DNA of 64,000 nucleotides from Lachnospiraceae bacterium (GCA_031272185.1 JAISUG010000069.1:1-64000), one strand, 5' to 3'; positions 17,820 through 27,027 are shown, counted from the first letter of the stretch. Numbers and translations are program-made. Notes: generated from the letters alone by a model not told the origin.

Positions 17820-19169
17820 CTACTCCCCTACCACTTTCGCTATCTCAGGGTCGTGCGCCGCCAGGTACCCCAGCTTCACCGCCTCTTCCAGCAGCCCCTT
17901 GCGGAACTTCGGGTGCGCCACGGAGATCAGCATGAGTGTCCTGTCATGGACGGATGTGCCTTTCAGGTGCACCGCGCCGTACTCCGTCACCACCCAGTCC
18001 ACGTCGTTGCGGCTCAGGGACACGGCCGCGCCCACATTCAGGGTGGGGACGATCTTGCTCACCTCGGTGACTTCCCCGGTGGCTTTGTCCTTCACCGACG
18101 CCGTGGAATACAGCGCGATGAAGCTCCTGCCGTTCTTGCTCATCTGCGCGCCCACGGCGGTGTCCGACTGGCCGCCGGTGCCGGAGATCTGCATGGTGCC
18201 GATGCTCTCCGAGCAGCACTGCCCGGTGAAGTCTATTTCCACCGACGTGTTGATGCTCACCTGGTTGTCGTTGCCCGCGATGATATATGGGTCGTTCACC
18301 TCGCTGCCCCGGCCGGTGATGATGTCCGGGTTGTCGTCCATGAACTCGTACATCTCCTGGCTGCCCAGGGCGAATGCGCACACCACCTTCCCCACGTCGC
18401 GCTGCTTCTTCTTCCCGGTGACCACGCCCATCTTCATCAGCCGCATGATGCCCGTGGTCATCATCTCCGTGTGGACCCCCAGGTCCCGTTTCCCTGTCAG
18501 GGACTCGCACACCGCATTGGGGATGCCACCGATGCCCACCTGTATGCAGTCCCCGTCATTGATGTGGTCGGCGATGATGCGCCCGATAACCAGGTCCTTT
18601 TCATTGGGCGGCACGTCCGGTATGGTGGGCAGGAAATAGTCCGCCTCGATCACATGGTCCACCTCGTCCCACTCCAGGTAGTTCTGGCCATGGCACAGGG
18701 GGATATTGGGGCTGATCTCCAGGATCACCACATCCGCCGCCTTGGCGATCTCCTCTTCATATACATTGCCCAGGGAAAAATGTATGCGCCCGTTCTCGTC
18801 CGGCATGGATGCGGAACCGATGAAGACATTGGTCTTCTTGTACGCGTTGCGCTTGGAACCCGCATAATGCAGGTGGTTTGAAATGTATGACACCCGCCCG
18901 GTTTTCTGCAGCTTGCGCAGGGTGGGCGAGTAAAACCAGCTGTCCAGCTTGAACGCCTTTTCCAGGTACTTCTCCGAGAGGTACTCCCCGGGAGCCGTGT
19001 TCAGGCAGCTGGTGATGGTCACGTCCTTCACCCGGTCGGCGATGGTGTGCAGCTTCCCCAAAAACAGGAGGGGTTCCGCCCCCGCCATGCCCACGGTCAC
19101 GTTGTCGTAGTCCTTCACCATGCCAAGCGCCTGATCCACCGTGATCTTCTTTGCACTGTAGTCAAACAT
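17820..19169 (-). CDS. Acetyl-CoA hydrolase/transferase family CoA-transferase (4-hydroxybutyrate/butyrate type)
   Basis: 449 residues, the normal length for this family. GIGGIPNAVCESL is followed by LGVHTEMM, whose Glu (about residue 236) is the position of the catalytic glutamate that forms the acyl-CoA intermediate. The later GTGGQSD motif and KGTSVHDRTLMLISVAHP are also characteristic. It swaps CoA between acetyl-CoA and a short-chain acid. It is second in an operon with the KAS III-like gene (15-base gap) and the hydrolase (13-base gap). Confidence 0.9.
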   Translation of the reverse strand: MFDYSAKKITVDQALGMVKDYDNVTVGMAGAEPLLFLGKLHTIADRVKDVTITSCLNTAPGEYLSEKYLEKAFKLDSWFYSPTLRKLQKTGRVSYISNHLHYAGSKRNAYKKTNVFIGSASMPDENGRIHFSLGNVYEEEIAKAADVVILEISPNIPLCHGQNYLEWDEVDHVIEADYFLPTIPDVPPNEKDLVIGRIIADHINDGDCIQVGIGGIPNAVCESLTGKRDLGVHTEMMTTGIMRLMKMGVVTGKKKQRDVGKVVCAFALGSQEMYEFMDDNPDIITGRGSEVNDPYIIAGNDNQVSINTSVEIDFTGQCCSESIGTMQISGTGGQSDTAVGAQMSKNGRSFIALYSTASVKDKATGEVTEVSKIVPTLNVGAAVSLSRNDVDWVVTEYGAVHLKGTSVHDRTLMLISVAHPKFRKGLLEEAVKLGYLAAHDPEIAKVVGE

Positions 19170-19184
19170 AGGATTCGCTTCCTT

Positions 19185-20222
19185 TCAATACTGGTTCGGC
19201 CCCCACCTCAAGCAGGTGGACGCCCACACGTAGCCGATGCCCGCCGCGATCATTGTCACCACCGTGCCGTCCTTGATCTTTCCGGACTCCAGCCCCAGGG
19301 CCAGCGACAGGATCTGGTCGATCTGGCCGATATGGCCATAGTCTTCCAGGTAAATGGTCTGCTCCGGCGTCAGGCCCAGCTCCGCCACCATGCCCACGTG
19401 CTGGCTGCGCTTGAAATGCAGGATGGCCAGGTACCCGATGTCCTTGCGGGTGAGGCCGCCGCTCTTGCGCAGGCTCTCGTCGATGCAGTAGTACCAGTTG
19501 CTGACGCTGACCTTGTTCAGCCCCTCTTTCATATGCACCGGGTTCATCAGCCGCAGGGACTTGTACCCCTCCTGGATGTTGTCCGGGGTGAATGGTTTGG
19601 CGATGCCGCCGATTTCAACCCCCGCGTCCCTGGCGAAACTGCCGTCGGCCTTGATGTGGGAGCCCAGCACCTCATTCCTGCCCAGGTTCTTTTTGAGGAT
19701 CAATGCGCCCGCGCCCGCGCCCAGGTTGTACATCATGCTCATGTCCTTGTCGGTGTAGTCCACGAAGTCGCCGTTGCGGTACCCCCCCGCGATGAGCACG
19801 GTGTTCAGGTCGTCGTCCGCAATCATCAGGTCTTTCGCCATCTTGATGGCGGTGCAGGTGGTGCAGCAGCGGTTGGCCACGTCGATGCCCCATGCATTGG
19901 TGGCCCCGATTTTCTCCTGGATGTAAAGCGCGGATGTGGTGAGGGGGTATTCTTTCCATTCCTCCCCCACGCAGATGACGGCGTCGATTTCCTTGGGGTC
20001 GAGCCCCGTGCGGTCGATGGCATCCTGCGCCGCCCTTGCGCCCATCTCCTGGGTGCCGTCATCCGGCCCCGGTATGGGTTTTTTGATGATGCCCAGTTTC
20101 TCCACCACGGCGGCCTCGGCCCAGACGCCATTGGTGGCCGCCGCGATCTGGGCGGCGGTCATGTAGGTTTGCGGCAGGTAAAGCCCGTAACCCAAGACAC
20201 CCACTGTTGGTTTCATGTTCAC
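19185..20222 (-). CDS. KAS III / HMG-CoA-synthase-like condensing enzyme with altered catalytic residues
   Basis: 345 residues of thiolase-superfamily type. The active Cys aligns to Cys119 in DVANRCCTTCTAIKMA. The usual His motif becomes LHFKRSQH, and the usual Asn motif (GNTS) becomes EDYGHIGQID, so the Asn seems replaced by His. Three Cys in five positions (119, 120, 123) are unusual. It probably forms or breaks a C-C bond on a CoA substrate rather than making fatty acids, because it heads an operon with a CoA-transferase and no ACP gene. The exact reaction is unknown. AGGGAGTG precedes the ATG. Confidence 0.75.
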   Translation of the reverse strand: MNMKPTVGVLGYGLYLPQTYMTAAQIAAATNGVWAEAAVVEKLGIIKKPIPGPDDGTQEMGARAAQDAIDRTGLDPKEIDAVICVGEEWKEYPLTTSALYIQEKIGATNAWGIDVANRCCTTCTAIKMAKDLMIADDDLNTVLIAGGYRNGDFVDYTDKDMSMMYNLGAGAGALILKKNLGRNEVLGSHIKADGSFARDAGVEIGGIAKPFTPDNIQEGYKSLRLMNPVHMKEGLNKVSVSNWYYCIDESLRKSGGLTRKDIGYLAILHFKRSQHVGMVAELGLTPEQTIYLEDYGHIGQIDQILSLALGLESGKIKDGTVVTMIAAGIGYVWASTCLRWGPNQY

Positions 20223-20383
20223 TCCCTCCTTGGCCTATGCCCTGCAACTACTTGCCACGGTTCGCGCCGCCTTACGGTGGCATACCCCATACGGCAGCTG
20301 ATGCCTGACTCTATTATTATTGTTTCTTTTGTTATCGATTCCGCCCCAAACAAACATCCGTTCCACCTGACTCCGGTGCGGTA

Positions 20384-20603
20384 CACTGCGCTGTCCACTG
20401 CGCATACCACTGCGCCTTCACCACGCGCTGTTCACTGCGCTGTCCACTGCGCCTACACCACTGCGCTGTTCACTGCGCTGTCCACTGCGCCTACACCACT
20501 GCGCTGTTCACTGCGCCTACACCGCGCCTACACCACGCGCTGTTCACTGCGCTGTCCACTGCGCCTACACCACTGCGCTGTCCACTGCGCCTACACCACG
20601 CCC
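20384..20603. repeat. 11/12-base composite minisatellite
   Basis: Roughly 18 head-to-tail units of the types CACTGCGCTGTC and CACTGCGCCTAC, in nested blocks, lie in the 899-base gap between the KAS III-like gene and livH. The gap also holds an AT-rich stretch and the liv promoter; no gene was found in it. Confidence 0.9.
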
Positions 20604-20682
20604 CGCACTCTTCTCATATGTCGCTTTGGGTCGCAATGTGTCCGTTTCTACAATAATGTGTGGCGCATTGCGTCGCAATCTG

Positions 20683-20697
20683 TCCGACCGTGTCGGA
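20683..20697. promoter_or_regulatory. Inverted repeat TCCGAC-CGT-GTCGGA
   Basis: A perfect 6+6 palindrome set in a region with repeated GTCGCAAT-TGTCCG-type words (20632-20697), about 155 bases before the liv promoter. It could be a regulator site; the owner is unknown. Confidence 0.35.
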
Positions 20698-20851
20698 TTG
20701 TGTCACTTGTGTAACTTTCAAAATCCAACAATATGTGACAACCTCGTCACCTTTTCGCCCATTATATACTAACTTGCCTGGAAGTGCAAGTGGTTTTTTC
20801 CATTTTCAAAAAATATTTTTATCGATTTGGCAAAAAAATTTGAAAAACCCC

Positions 20852-20880
20852 TTGATTTTTGTTGAAATATCTAATATAAT
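20852..20880 (+). promoter_or_regulatory. Sigma-A promoter of the liv operon
   Basis: TTGATT (20852-20857), 17-base spacer, perfect TATAAT (20875-20880), inside a strongly AT-rich stretch. The predicted start near 20887 leaves a 235-base leader before livH. Confidence 0.85.
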
Positions 20881-20990
20881 AGCCCCAAGCAAACAGAGCC
20901 GATGGAAATTTGCCAGTCGGTCCGGGGAAGCGGGCGAGGGGCAAAACGGAGTCCAAAAAACACCGCAAAGTGAGTACAGGCAAGGATTTA

Positions 20991-21041
20991 TGACACATTT
21001 GTCAATCGCAAAGTTCGACAAAATGTGACACTAATGTCACA
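20991..21041. promoter_or_regulatory. Two TGACA-N4-TGTCA operators in the liv leader
   Basis: TGACA-CATT-TGTCA (20991-21004) and TGTGACA-CTAA-TGTCACA (21024-21041) share the same arms and spacer length, 33 bases apart. They lie downstream of the predicted start, where a bound repressor would block elongation. Confidence 0.55.
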
Positions 21042-21121
21042 CCACGGGCATCACCCGGCGCACGCCTTGGCGCCACGGTTCGAAAGCCGATGCGGATGCC
21101 CCACCAACTAAGGAGGTTTCG

Positions 21122-22009
21122 ATGGGTAGCGAATTGTCCACTGTGTTACAGTTGTTCATGCGCAGCTTGGAAACCGGATCGGTGTACGCCTTGGCGGCGC
21201 TGGGGATCGTCATCGTGTTCCGCACCAGTTTCGTCATGCATTTCGCCCAGGGCTCCATGGGGATGTTCTCCACGTTCGCCGTGGCGTACCTGCTGGCCAG
21301 GCTCCACATCCCGCTGGTGACGGCTACCCTGGCAGGCGTCCTGGTGGCCATCGTCATGGGTTTCCTGGTGGACCTGCTGGTGGTGCGGCGCATGCGCAAA
21401 GCCTCCAACGTCGCGAAAGAGATCGTGACGCTGGGGCTGATCATGATTTTCCTGGGGCTGGCCCCGATCCTCTTCGGGTCCGACCCGCTGCTTTTGCCGA
21501 AGTTCCTGAACACCGGCGACATCCTCATCGGCAACGCGGCCATCTCCTACAACGCCATCCTGAACATCGTCATGGGGCTGGCCATCACCGCGGTGCTCTT
21601 CTACGTGCTCCAGAAGACCAAGATGGGGCTGGCCGTGCGCACCACCGCGTCCAATGAAGACACCGCGAGGCTCATGGGCGTCCCCACCAGGCAGGTCACG
21701 CTGGTGGCCTGGGCCCTGGCCGGGGTGCTGGGCCTGCTCAGCGGCGTGATGATCGCGCCGGCCACCACAGTCACCGTTTCCCTCATGAACCCGGTGCAGG
21801 TCAATGCGCTCTTCGCATGCGTGCTGGGCGGGTTCCAGACATTCTACGGGCCGGTGCTGGGCGCCTACATCATCGGCATCGTGAACAACTTCCTTATCTA
21901 TTACGTCAGTTCCACATGGGGCGGGCAGATCATGTACCTGCTGATTCTTATCTTTCTTATCATCCGGCCCAATGGCATCGTTGGTAAGAAACTGATAAAG
22001 AAAGTATAG
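21122..22009 (+). CDS. livH: LIV-type ABC transporter permease LivH
   Basis: 295 residues with about eight hydrophobic helices. The family signature AARTTASNEDTARLMGV-type cytoplasmic loop (here LAVRTTASNEDTARLMGVPT) contacts the ATPase. GGFQTFYGPVLGAYIIG near the C-terminus is also diagnostic. It forms the channel with LivM for branched-chain amino acids or, in relatives, aromatic or short organic acids. AAGGAGG lies 7 bases upstream, and livM follows after 11 bases. Confidence 0.93.
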   Translation: MGSELSTVLQLFMRSLETGSVYALAALGIVIVFRTSFVMHFAQGSMGMFSTFAVAYLLARLHIPLVTATLAGVLVAIVMGFLVDLLVVRRMRKASNVAKEIVTLGLIMIFLGLAPILFGSDPLLLPKFLNTGDILIGNAAISYNAILNIVMGLAITAVLFYVLQKTKMGLAVRTTASNEDTARLMGVPTRQVTLVAWALAGVLGLLSGVMIAPATTVTVSLMNPVQVNALFACVLGGFQTFYGPVLGAYIIGIVNNFLIYYVSSTWGGQIMYLLILIFLIIRPNGIVGKKLIKKV

Positions 22010-22020
22010 AGGTGCACGGG

Positions 22021-23247
22021 ATGAACAATCAACCAAATATGAAACAGGCCACACAGGCCGTCAACCCCCACGGGCCCCGGCCCGAAACCAGCCAGGCGGC
22101 GGCGTCCGGCCCGCAGCCAACCCTGTTGGGCAATGTATATTTCAAATTCATCCTCTTCGGGGTAGCGCTGGGCCTCATCGGCGCATCCCAGTCCCTGGGG
22201 ATCATCAAAGCCAGCACCCTGGGCTACCTTGGCAATGTGCTGATCTACGCGGTGGTCGCGCTGGGGCTGAACCTGCTTTTGGGCTACTCCGGGCTGATTA
22301 CCCTTGGCACCGCCGGGTTCATGGGGTTCGGTTCCTACCTGGCGGCGTATTTCACCTCTGACATGGACATCTCCTTCTGGGGCGCGCTGCTCATTGCCAT
22401 CATCGTGCCCACGCTCTTCGGCGTGGTCATCGGCTTCGTGTCGCTGCGCATCGAGGGGATCTACCTGGCCATCGCCACCCTCTGCGTTTCCGAGATTCTG
22501 CTCAAGACCTTCGAGGAGGCGGAGGAGCTCACCGGCGGCATGCAGGGCAAAAAGGCCTCCTACCCGAACCTCTTCGGTTTCCAGCTGGACAGGCTCACCA
22601 CCTACATCCTCCTGGTGGTGGTGCTGGTGCTCATCATGATGCTCACCTATAACCTGGTGAACGGCCAGATGGGCCGTGCGTTCCACGCCATGCGGGGCAG
22701 CGAGGTGGCGGCGGCGGCCATGGGCGTGAACCTGCTCAAGTACCGCCTGATCTCATTCGCGCTGGCCACGGCCTATGCGGGCCTGGGCGGCGCGCTCTAC
22801 GCATTCTTCATCAAGTTCACCTACCCCAGCGTGTGGAACATCAACCTCTCCCTGTATGTGCTGGCGGCGGTGGTCATCGGCGGGATGCGCTCCATCTACG
22901 GCACGGTGATCGGCGCATTCGTGGTGTGGGCGGTGCCTGACCTGATCCTGAAAAACCTGCCCATCATCGGCAAGATCAGCGGCGTGCCCTACATCTTCAA
23001 CGGCATCCTCATCATCGTGGTGATCATGTTCTACCCCAACGGCCTGGCGGGCATCGGGAACACCCTGAAAGCCAAGGCCATGGCGATGATCGCCTCCGGC
23101 GCGGGGACAGGCCCCAAAGGCGCGTCCACCCAAGCCGACACCCGCACGCCGGGGTCCCCATCCGGCGCTGCACAGTCACCGGCGCCGGCCCAAGGGGACG
23201 CGGCCATCCGGCCGGGCGCCGATTCCGGCGAGGGGGTGAGCAAATGA
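22021..23247 (+). CDS. livM: LIV-type ABC transporter permease LivM
   Basis: 408 residues from ATG 22021 (AGAGGTG upstream, better than the GTG at 22012). Helices begin near residue 40; GLNLLLGYSGLITLGTAGF and GRAFHAMRGSEVAAAAMGVN are LivM signatures. A 40-residue N-terminal tail and a Pro/Ala/Gly-rich 60-residue C-terminal tail extend beyond the usual core. The stop overlaps the livG start (ATGA). Confidence 0.93.
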   Translation: MNNQPNMKQATQAVNPHGPRPETSQAAASGPQPTLLGNVYFKFILFGVALGLIGASQSLGIIKASTLGYLGNVLIYAVVALGLNLLLGYSGLITLGTAGFMGFGSYLAAYFTSDMDISFWGALLIAIIVPTLFGVVIGFVSLRIEGIYLAIATLCVSEILLKTFEEAEELTGGMQGKKASYPNLFGFQLDRLTTYILLVVVLVLIMMLTYNLVNGQMGRAFHAMRGSEVAAAAMGVNLLKYRLISFALATAYAGLGGALYAFFIKFTYPSVWNINLSLYVLAAVVIGGMRSIYGTVIGAFVVWAVPDLILKNLPIIGKISGVPYIFNGILIIVVIMFYPNGLAGIGNTLKAKAMAMIASGAGTGPKGASTQADTRTPGSPSGAAQSPAPAQGDAAIRPGADSGEGVSK

Positions 23248-24053
23248 GCCAGAACGAAGCCATCCTGAAAGACGGCGAGACATTGAAGATAGACCACCTG
23301 TCCATCCATTTCGGAGGCCTGAAGGCCGTGGACGACCTGTCTTTCACCGTACGGGACAAAGAGATTTTCGGCCTCATCGGGCCCAATGGCGCCGGCAAGA
23401 CCACGGTGTTCAACTGCATCACCCAGTTTTACAAACCCACCGCCGGGGCCGTCTATTTCCGGGACAACAAAAACCAGGTGATCAACCTGGTGGGCGTCCC
23501 GGTGCACAACGTCATCCGCCATGGGCTTGTGCGTACTTTCCAAAATGTGGAAGTCATCAAGGAACTGTCCCTTCTGGACAATGTGCTGGTGGGCGCCCAC
23601 ATCGATTTCAAATCCAGCATCCTCTCCCAGGCCCTGAAACTCCCGGGGGCGGTGCGGGAAGAGGCCGCGTTCAAGCAGAAAGCCACGGACGTGCTGGAGT
23701 TTCTGGAAATCGCCGACCGCAAGGACGAAAAGGCCGGCGGGCAGCCATACGGGATCCTGAAAAAGGTGGAGCTGGCCCGGGCCATCATCGGCAACTCTAA
23801 GCTCATCATCCTGGACGAGCCTGCCGCAGGGCTCAACGACACCGAGACCATGGACCTGGCGGCCATCATCCGCAAGATCCGCGACGCCTACAACGCCACC
23901 ATCCTCCTGGTGGAGCACGACATGCGCCTGGTGATGGGGATATGCGACCGCATCTGCGCCATCTCCTTCGGAAAGTTCCTGGCCTGCGACGTGCCCGCCG
24001 AGATCCAGAAAAACAAGCTGGTGCAAGAGGCGTATTTGGGGGAGGAAGAATAG
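23244..24053 (+). CDS. livG: LIV-type ABC transporter ATPase LivG
   Basis: 269 residues. Walker A GPNGAGKTT (about 50-58), Q-loop RTFQNVEV, signature region PYGILKKVELARAI (a LivG-type degenerate LSGGQ), Walker B LIILDEPAAGLN and the H-loop VEHDMRLVM. It energises uptake together with LivF. The start overlaps livM by 4 bases. Confidence 0.93.
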   Translation: MSQNEAILKDGETLKIDHLSIHFGGLKAVDDLSFTVRDKEIFGLIGPNGAGKTTVFNCITQFYKPTAGAVYFRDNKNQVINLVGVPVHNVIRHGLVRTFQNVEVIKELSLLDNVLVGAHIDFKSSILSQALKLPGAVREEAAFKQKATDVLEFLEIADRKDEKAGGQPYGILKKVELARAIIGNSKLIILDEPAAGLNDTETMDLAAIIRKIRDAYNATILLVEHDMRLVMGICDRICAISFGKFLACDVPAEIQKNKLVQEAYLGEEE

Positions 24054-24118
24054 GTTGCGTTCGCAGCACTATCTTCGGCTGCAGATGCCGACGCACAGAC
24101 AGCAGAATCGAGGTGAAT

Positions 24119-24838
24119 ATGTCTACACATGCTCTGGAAATACGGGATTTGCATATCCGATACGGCGCCATCGAGGCTGTCAAGGGCATCGATATCACAG
24201 TGCCGGAAGGCAGCGTGGTGGCCCTCCTGGGCGCCAATGGCGCCGGCAAGACCAGCACGTTGCGCACCATCTCCGGCCTGATCCGCCCCGCATCCGGCAC
24301 CATCACATACTATGGGCAGGACATCACCCAGATGGACGCGGAGAAGATCACCGCACTGGGCATCTCCCAGTCGCCTGAGGGCCGCCAGATCTTCGGCGAC
24401 CTTACGGTGGAGGAAAACCTGAAAGTCGGCGCATTCGTGGTCAGCGACAAGTCCCGGATCGCAAAGGCCTTCGACCGTTGCTACCATTACTTCCCCAGGC
24501 TCCGGGAACGCAAAAAACAGCTCAGCTATACCCTGTCCGGCGGCGAGCTGCAGATGCTTGCCATCGCCCGGGCGCTGATGGCGAACCCCAAGGTGCTTTT
24601 GCTGGATGAGCCGTCCCTGGGGCTGGCCCCACTGGTGGTGAGGGACATTTTCACCATCATCAGCGAGATCCAGAAAGAAGGCACCACCGTGGTCATCGTG
24701 GAGCAAAACGCCCTACAGACACTGAAGATCGCCGACTACGGATACGTGCTGGAAGTGGGGGAGATCAACATGCACGGCGAGGCGGCGACGCTCATCAAGG
24801 ACACGCGCCTGGTGGAAGCATACCTGGGGAGCGCCTGA
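24119..24838 (+). CDS. livF: LIV-type ABC transporter ATPase LivF
   Basis: 239 residues from ATG 24119 (GAGGTGAAT upstream). Walker A GANGAGKTS, SPEGRQIFGDLTVEENL, signature TLSGGELQMLAIARAL, Walker B VLLLDEPSLGLAP and VEQNA are all intact. It pairs with LivG. It lies 65 bases after livG, with the binding-protein gene 226 bases downstream. Confidence 0.94.
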   Translation: MSTHALEIRDLHIRYGAIEAVKGIDITVPEGSVVALLGANGAGKTSTLRTISGLIRPASGTITYYGQDITQMDAEKITALGISQSPEGRQIFGDLTVEENLKVGAFVVSDKSRIAKAFDRCYHYFPRLRERKKQLSYTLSGGELQMLAIARALMANPKVLLLDEPSLGLAPLVVRDIFTIISEIQKEGTTVVIVEQNALQTLKIADYGYVLEVGEINMHGEAATLIKDTRLVEAYLGSA

Positions 24839-24881
24839 TGGTTACAAGTCACTCCGCCGCGATCCCCCTTCGGCAAGTCCG

Positions 24882-24981
24882 AAAGATTTCTCAAATGTAC
24901 TATGCCATAAGCGTCACATTTGTATCGCCGCCGCTGCCCACTGACAGCAGAAAAGATTTCTCAAATGTTCTGTGCCATAAG
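24882..24981. repeat. 30-base direct repeat pair, offset 70
   Basis: AAAGATTTCTCAAATGT followed by CT and TGCCATAAG occurs at 24882-24911 and 24952-24981 with two mismatches, starting 44 bases after the livF stop. It could be a regulatory or RNA-processing region between livF and the binding-protein gene. Function unknown. Confidence 0.85.
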
Positions 24982-25064
24982 GCATTGAGAAGATATATGG
25001 AGATCAAAGCAACAAAAACAAAGCAACACCAAAAAAATTCGCAACATCAAAAAGGGAGGTTCTC

Positions 25065-26405
25065 ATGAACAAGAACACGAAGAAATGGGTCGCATTGCTC
25101 GGCGCCGTGTGCTTTGGCGCCATGACGCTGGCCGGTTGTGGTTCGGGCGCTGCCACGTCCACCACAGCCGCGCCTGCCGCCAGCGCTGCACCCGCCGCAA
25201 GCGAGGCGCCGGCCCCCGCCGCCACGGCGGCCCCGGCGGCCACAGGCAAAAAGTCAACCGGCCAGGGCATCACTGACACAGAAGTCATCGTCGGCAACTC
25301 CGCCGCCACCTCCGGCGCCTATGCGCCCGTGGGCGTGCCATTCATCGCCGGCATCCAGGCATATTTCGACATGGTAAACGACGCAGGCGGCATCGACGGC
25401 CGCAAGGTCACATTCAACCACATCACCGACGACGAGTTTGACCCCGCCAAAGGCAAGGCCGCACTGGCCAACCTGGTGGAAGATGCGAAAGTATTTGCCA
25501 TCGTGGGGCATTTCGGCACCCCGGTGGTGGCCGCCACGGTGGATGACCTGAAAGAATACGGCATCCCGGCGGTGTACTTCGCCACCGGCATCGGCCAGCT
25601 CTACGCCGACCACGCCACCACCAACGAGGAAGGCTACAACATCTTCCCGGTGCAGCCCATTTACCGCACCGAGGGCAAGATCATGGTCGCCTACGGTGTG
25701 GGTAAATTCGGGGCCAAGAAGATCGGCATCATCCACACCAACGACGACGCAGGCTCCGACCTGTACAAAGGCGCCACCGAGCAGATCAAAGCCCTGGGCA
25801 ACGTGGAAGTGGTGGACGCCCAGGTGGCCGCGGGCGCGGCCGACGTCTCCGCAGCCGTCACCTCCATCAAGAACGCCAACGTCGACTTCATCATCGTCGC
25901 CTCCATCCAGGGCACCATGCCCACCATCGTCAAGGAGCTGGCCAACCAGAGCGTGAACAAGGACTGCATCACCACCTACGTGAACGTTTCCAGCGCCATG
26001 TCCGATGCGGTCTCCACCGAGATACAGGGCAAGTTCGACGTGTACGGGCTGGGCTGGGTGGCCTATGACGACCCCACGGTCCTGGAAGCCTACCAGAAAT
26101 GGGCCCCCGACGAATACGCCAACAACACCTACGCCCAGACGGGCTGGATCGCCGGCAGCTTCTTCTGCGAGGGCCTGCGCCGCCTTGAAGGCAAGGAAGT
26201 GTCCTGGGAGACCTACATGGACGCCCTGCAAAACGGCGGCCCGGTGAAGAACCCCTTCGGCGGGTACATCGACTACTCCGACGGCAAACGCCTGGGCACC
26301 CAGGAGATGAACCTGTCCAAAGTCGTGCCCAAGTCCGACGCCAACCCCAGCGGCTGGGAACTCATCGCCCCGCTGGCCGGCATAAACGACCTTCTGAACC
26401 AGTGA
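25065..26405 (+). CDS. livK: LIV-type ABC transporter substrate-binding lipoprotein
   Basis: 446 residues with a lipoprotein signal (MNKNTKKWVALLGAV, lipobox LAGC at about 24-27), an Ala/Pro/Thr-rich linker, then the periplasmic-binding fold starting TDTEVIVGNSAATSGAYAPVG. GHFGTPVVAATVDDLKEYG and NDDAGSDLYKGATEQIK are typical of LivK/LivJ-type receptors. It captures the solute outside the membrane for LivHMGF. AAAGGGAGG lies upstream and a strong terminator follows. Ligand identity is open: this family also binds aromatic acids, amides and urea. Confidence 0.92.
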   Translation: MNKNTKKWVALLGAVCFGAMTLAGCGSGAATSTTAAPAASAAPAASEAPAPAATAAPAATGKKSTGQGITDTEVIVGNSAATSGAYAPVGVPFIAGIQAYFDMVNDAGGIDGRKVTFNHITDDEFDPAKGKAALANLVEDAKVFAIVGHFGTPVVAATVDDLKEYGIPAVYFATGIGQLYADHATTNEEGYNIFPVQPIYRTEGKIMVAYGVGKFGAKKIGIIHTNDDAGSDLYKGATEQIKALGNVEVVDAQVAAGAADVSAAVTSIKNANVDFIIVASIQGTMPTIVKELANQSVNKDCITTYVNVSSAMSDAVSTEIQGKFDVYGLGWVAYDDPTVLEAYQKWAPDEYANNTYAQTGWIAGSFFCEGLRRLEGKEVSWETYMDALQNGGPVKNPFGGYIDYSDGKRLGTQEMNLSKVVPKSDANPSGWELIAPLAGINDLLNQ

Positions 26406-26426
26406 CCACACTTAATCAACCCGGAA

Positions 26427-26453
26427 GGGCTGCCCGCAGCGGGCAGCCCTTTT
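26427..26453 (+). terminator. Rho-independent terminator of the liv operon
   Basis: GGGCTGCCC-GCAGC-GGGCAGCCC (26427-26449) followed by TTTT, 22 bases after the livK stop. Confidence 0.9.
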
Positions 26454-26519
26454 ACAATGTACCATCCCAGGCGCTTTGCCGCCATTCGAACCCTGGATCA
26501 TCTGCCCCGGTGGTTTTCG

Positions 26520-26882
26520 TCACTCCCTCTTCATTTCCAACACTATGCCATCGCTGATGGTCCAATACAGGATGCCGTCGTCGTATGTGATGTCAAAACT
26601 CACCTTGTCCGCCGTTTCCTTGAACGTCAGGGAGCCTTTCTTGTAGGTGTAGTTCGCGCTCATGGAAACGCCAAAAGACTTGAATGTCATCTTGTCGCCT
26701 TTGACTTCTATTGAATACAGCCCGTACAGGTCCAGCAGCCCGCCGATTTCCTGCCGCCCCACCCCAGGCACCGTCACCGCATACGCTTTGTACGTGCCAT
26801 CAGGCAGCCCGCCCCCGCTCCCGCAGCCCACGGCCGAGAAAGCCACCATAAACGCCAACACTATCCCGATCACATTCTTCAT
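26520..26882 (-). CDS. Small lipoprotein, unknown function
   Basis: 120 residues with a clear lipobox (SAVGC at about 16-20) and GAGGAG before the ATG. The mature part is short and beta-rich (DGTYKAYAVTVPGVGRQ, LYWTISDG), resembling small lipocalin-like secreted proteins of Clostridia, but no family is assigned. It has its own promoter and is monocistronic. Confidence 0.75.
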   Translation of the reverse strand: MKNVIGIVLAFMVAFSAVGCGSGGGLPDGTYKAYAVTVPGVGRQEIGGLLDLYGLYSIEVKGDKMTFKSFGVSMSANYTYKKGSLTFKETADKVSFDITYDDGILYWTISDGIVLEMKRE

Positions 26883-26961
26883 CTCGTTTTCTCCTCATTT
26901 ATTAGCCCGACGCCATCCCCCCGTCACCGCCATCCCCATCTTTGCCTTGCTATTCACGCCC

Positions 26962-26990
26962 ATTATAACCAAAGTTCGAATGTTATGCAA
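26962..26990 (-). promoter_or_regulatory. Sigma-A promoter of the 120-aa lipoprotein
   Basis: Minus strand: TTGCAT (26985-26990), 17-base spacer, TATAAT (26962-26967). Leader about 70 bases. Confidence 0.75.
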
Positions 26991-27027
26991 GGGTTAAGCC
27001 CAGCAATTTGCTAAGAGCAAAATCCTG

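Noticed and set aside
20243..20257. Sigma-54-like TGGCAAGTAGTTGCA before the KAS III-like gene (minus strand)
   Set aside because: The GG-to-GC distance is one base short of the strict -24/-12 spacing.
24838..25068. 76-codon frame between livF and livK
   Set aside because: It spans the direct-repeat leader, overlaps the livK ribosome site and start, and has no family character.
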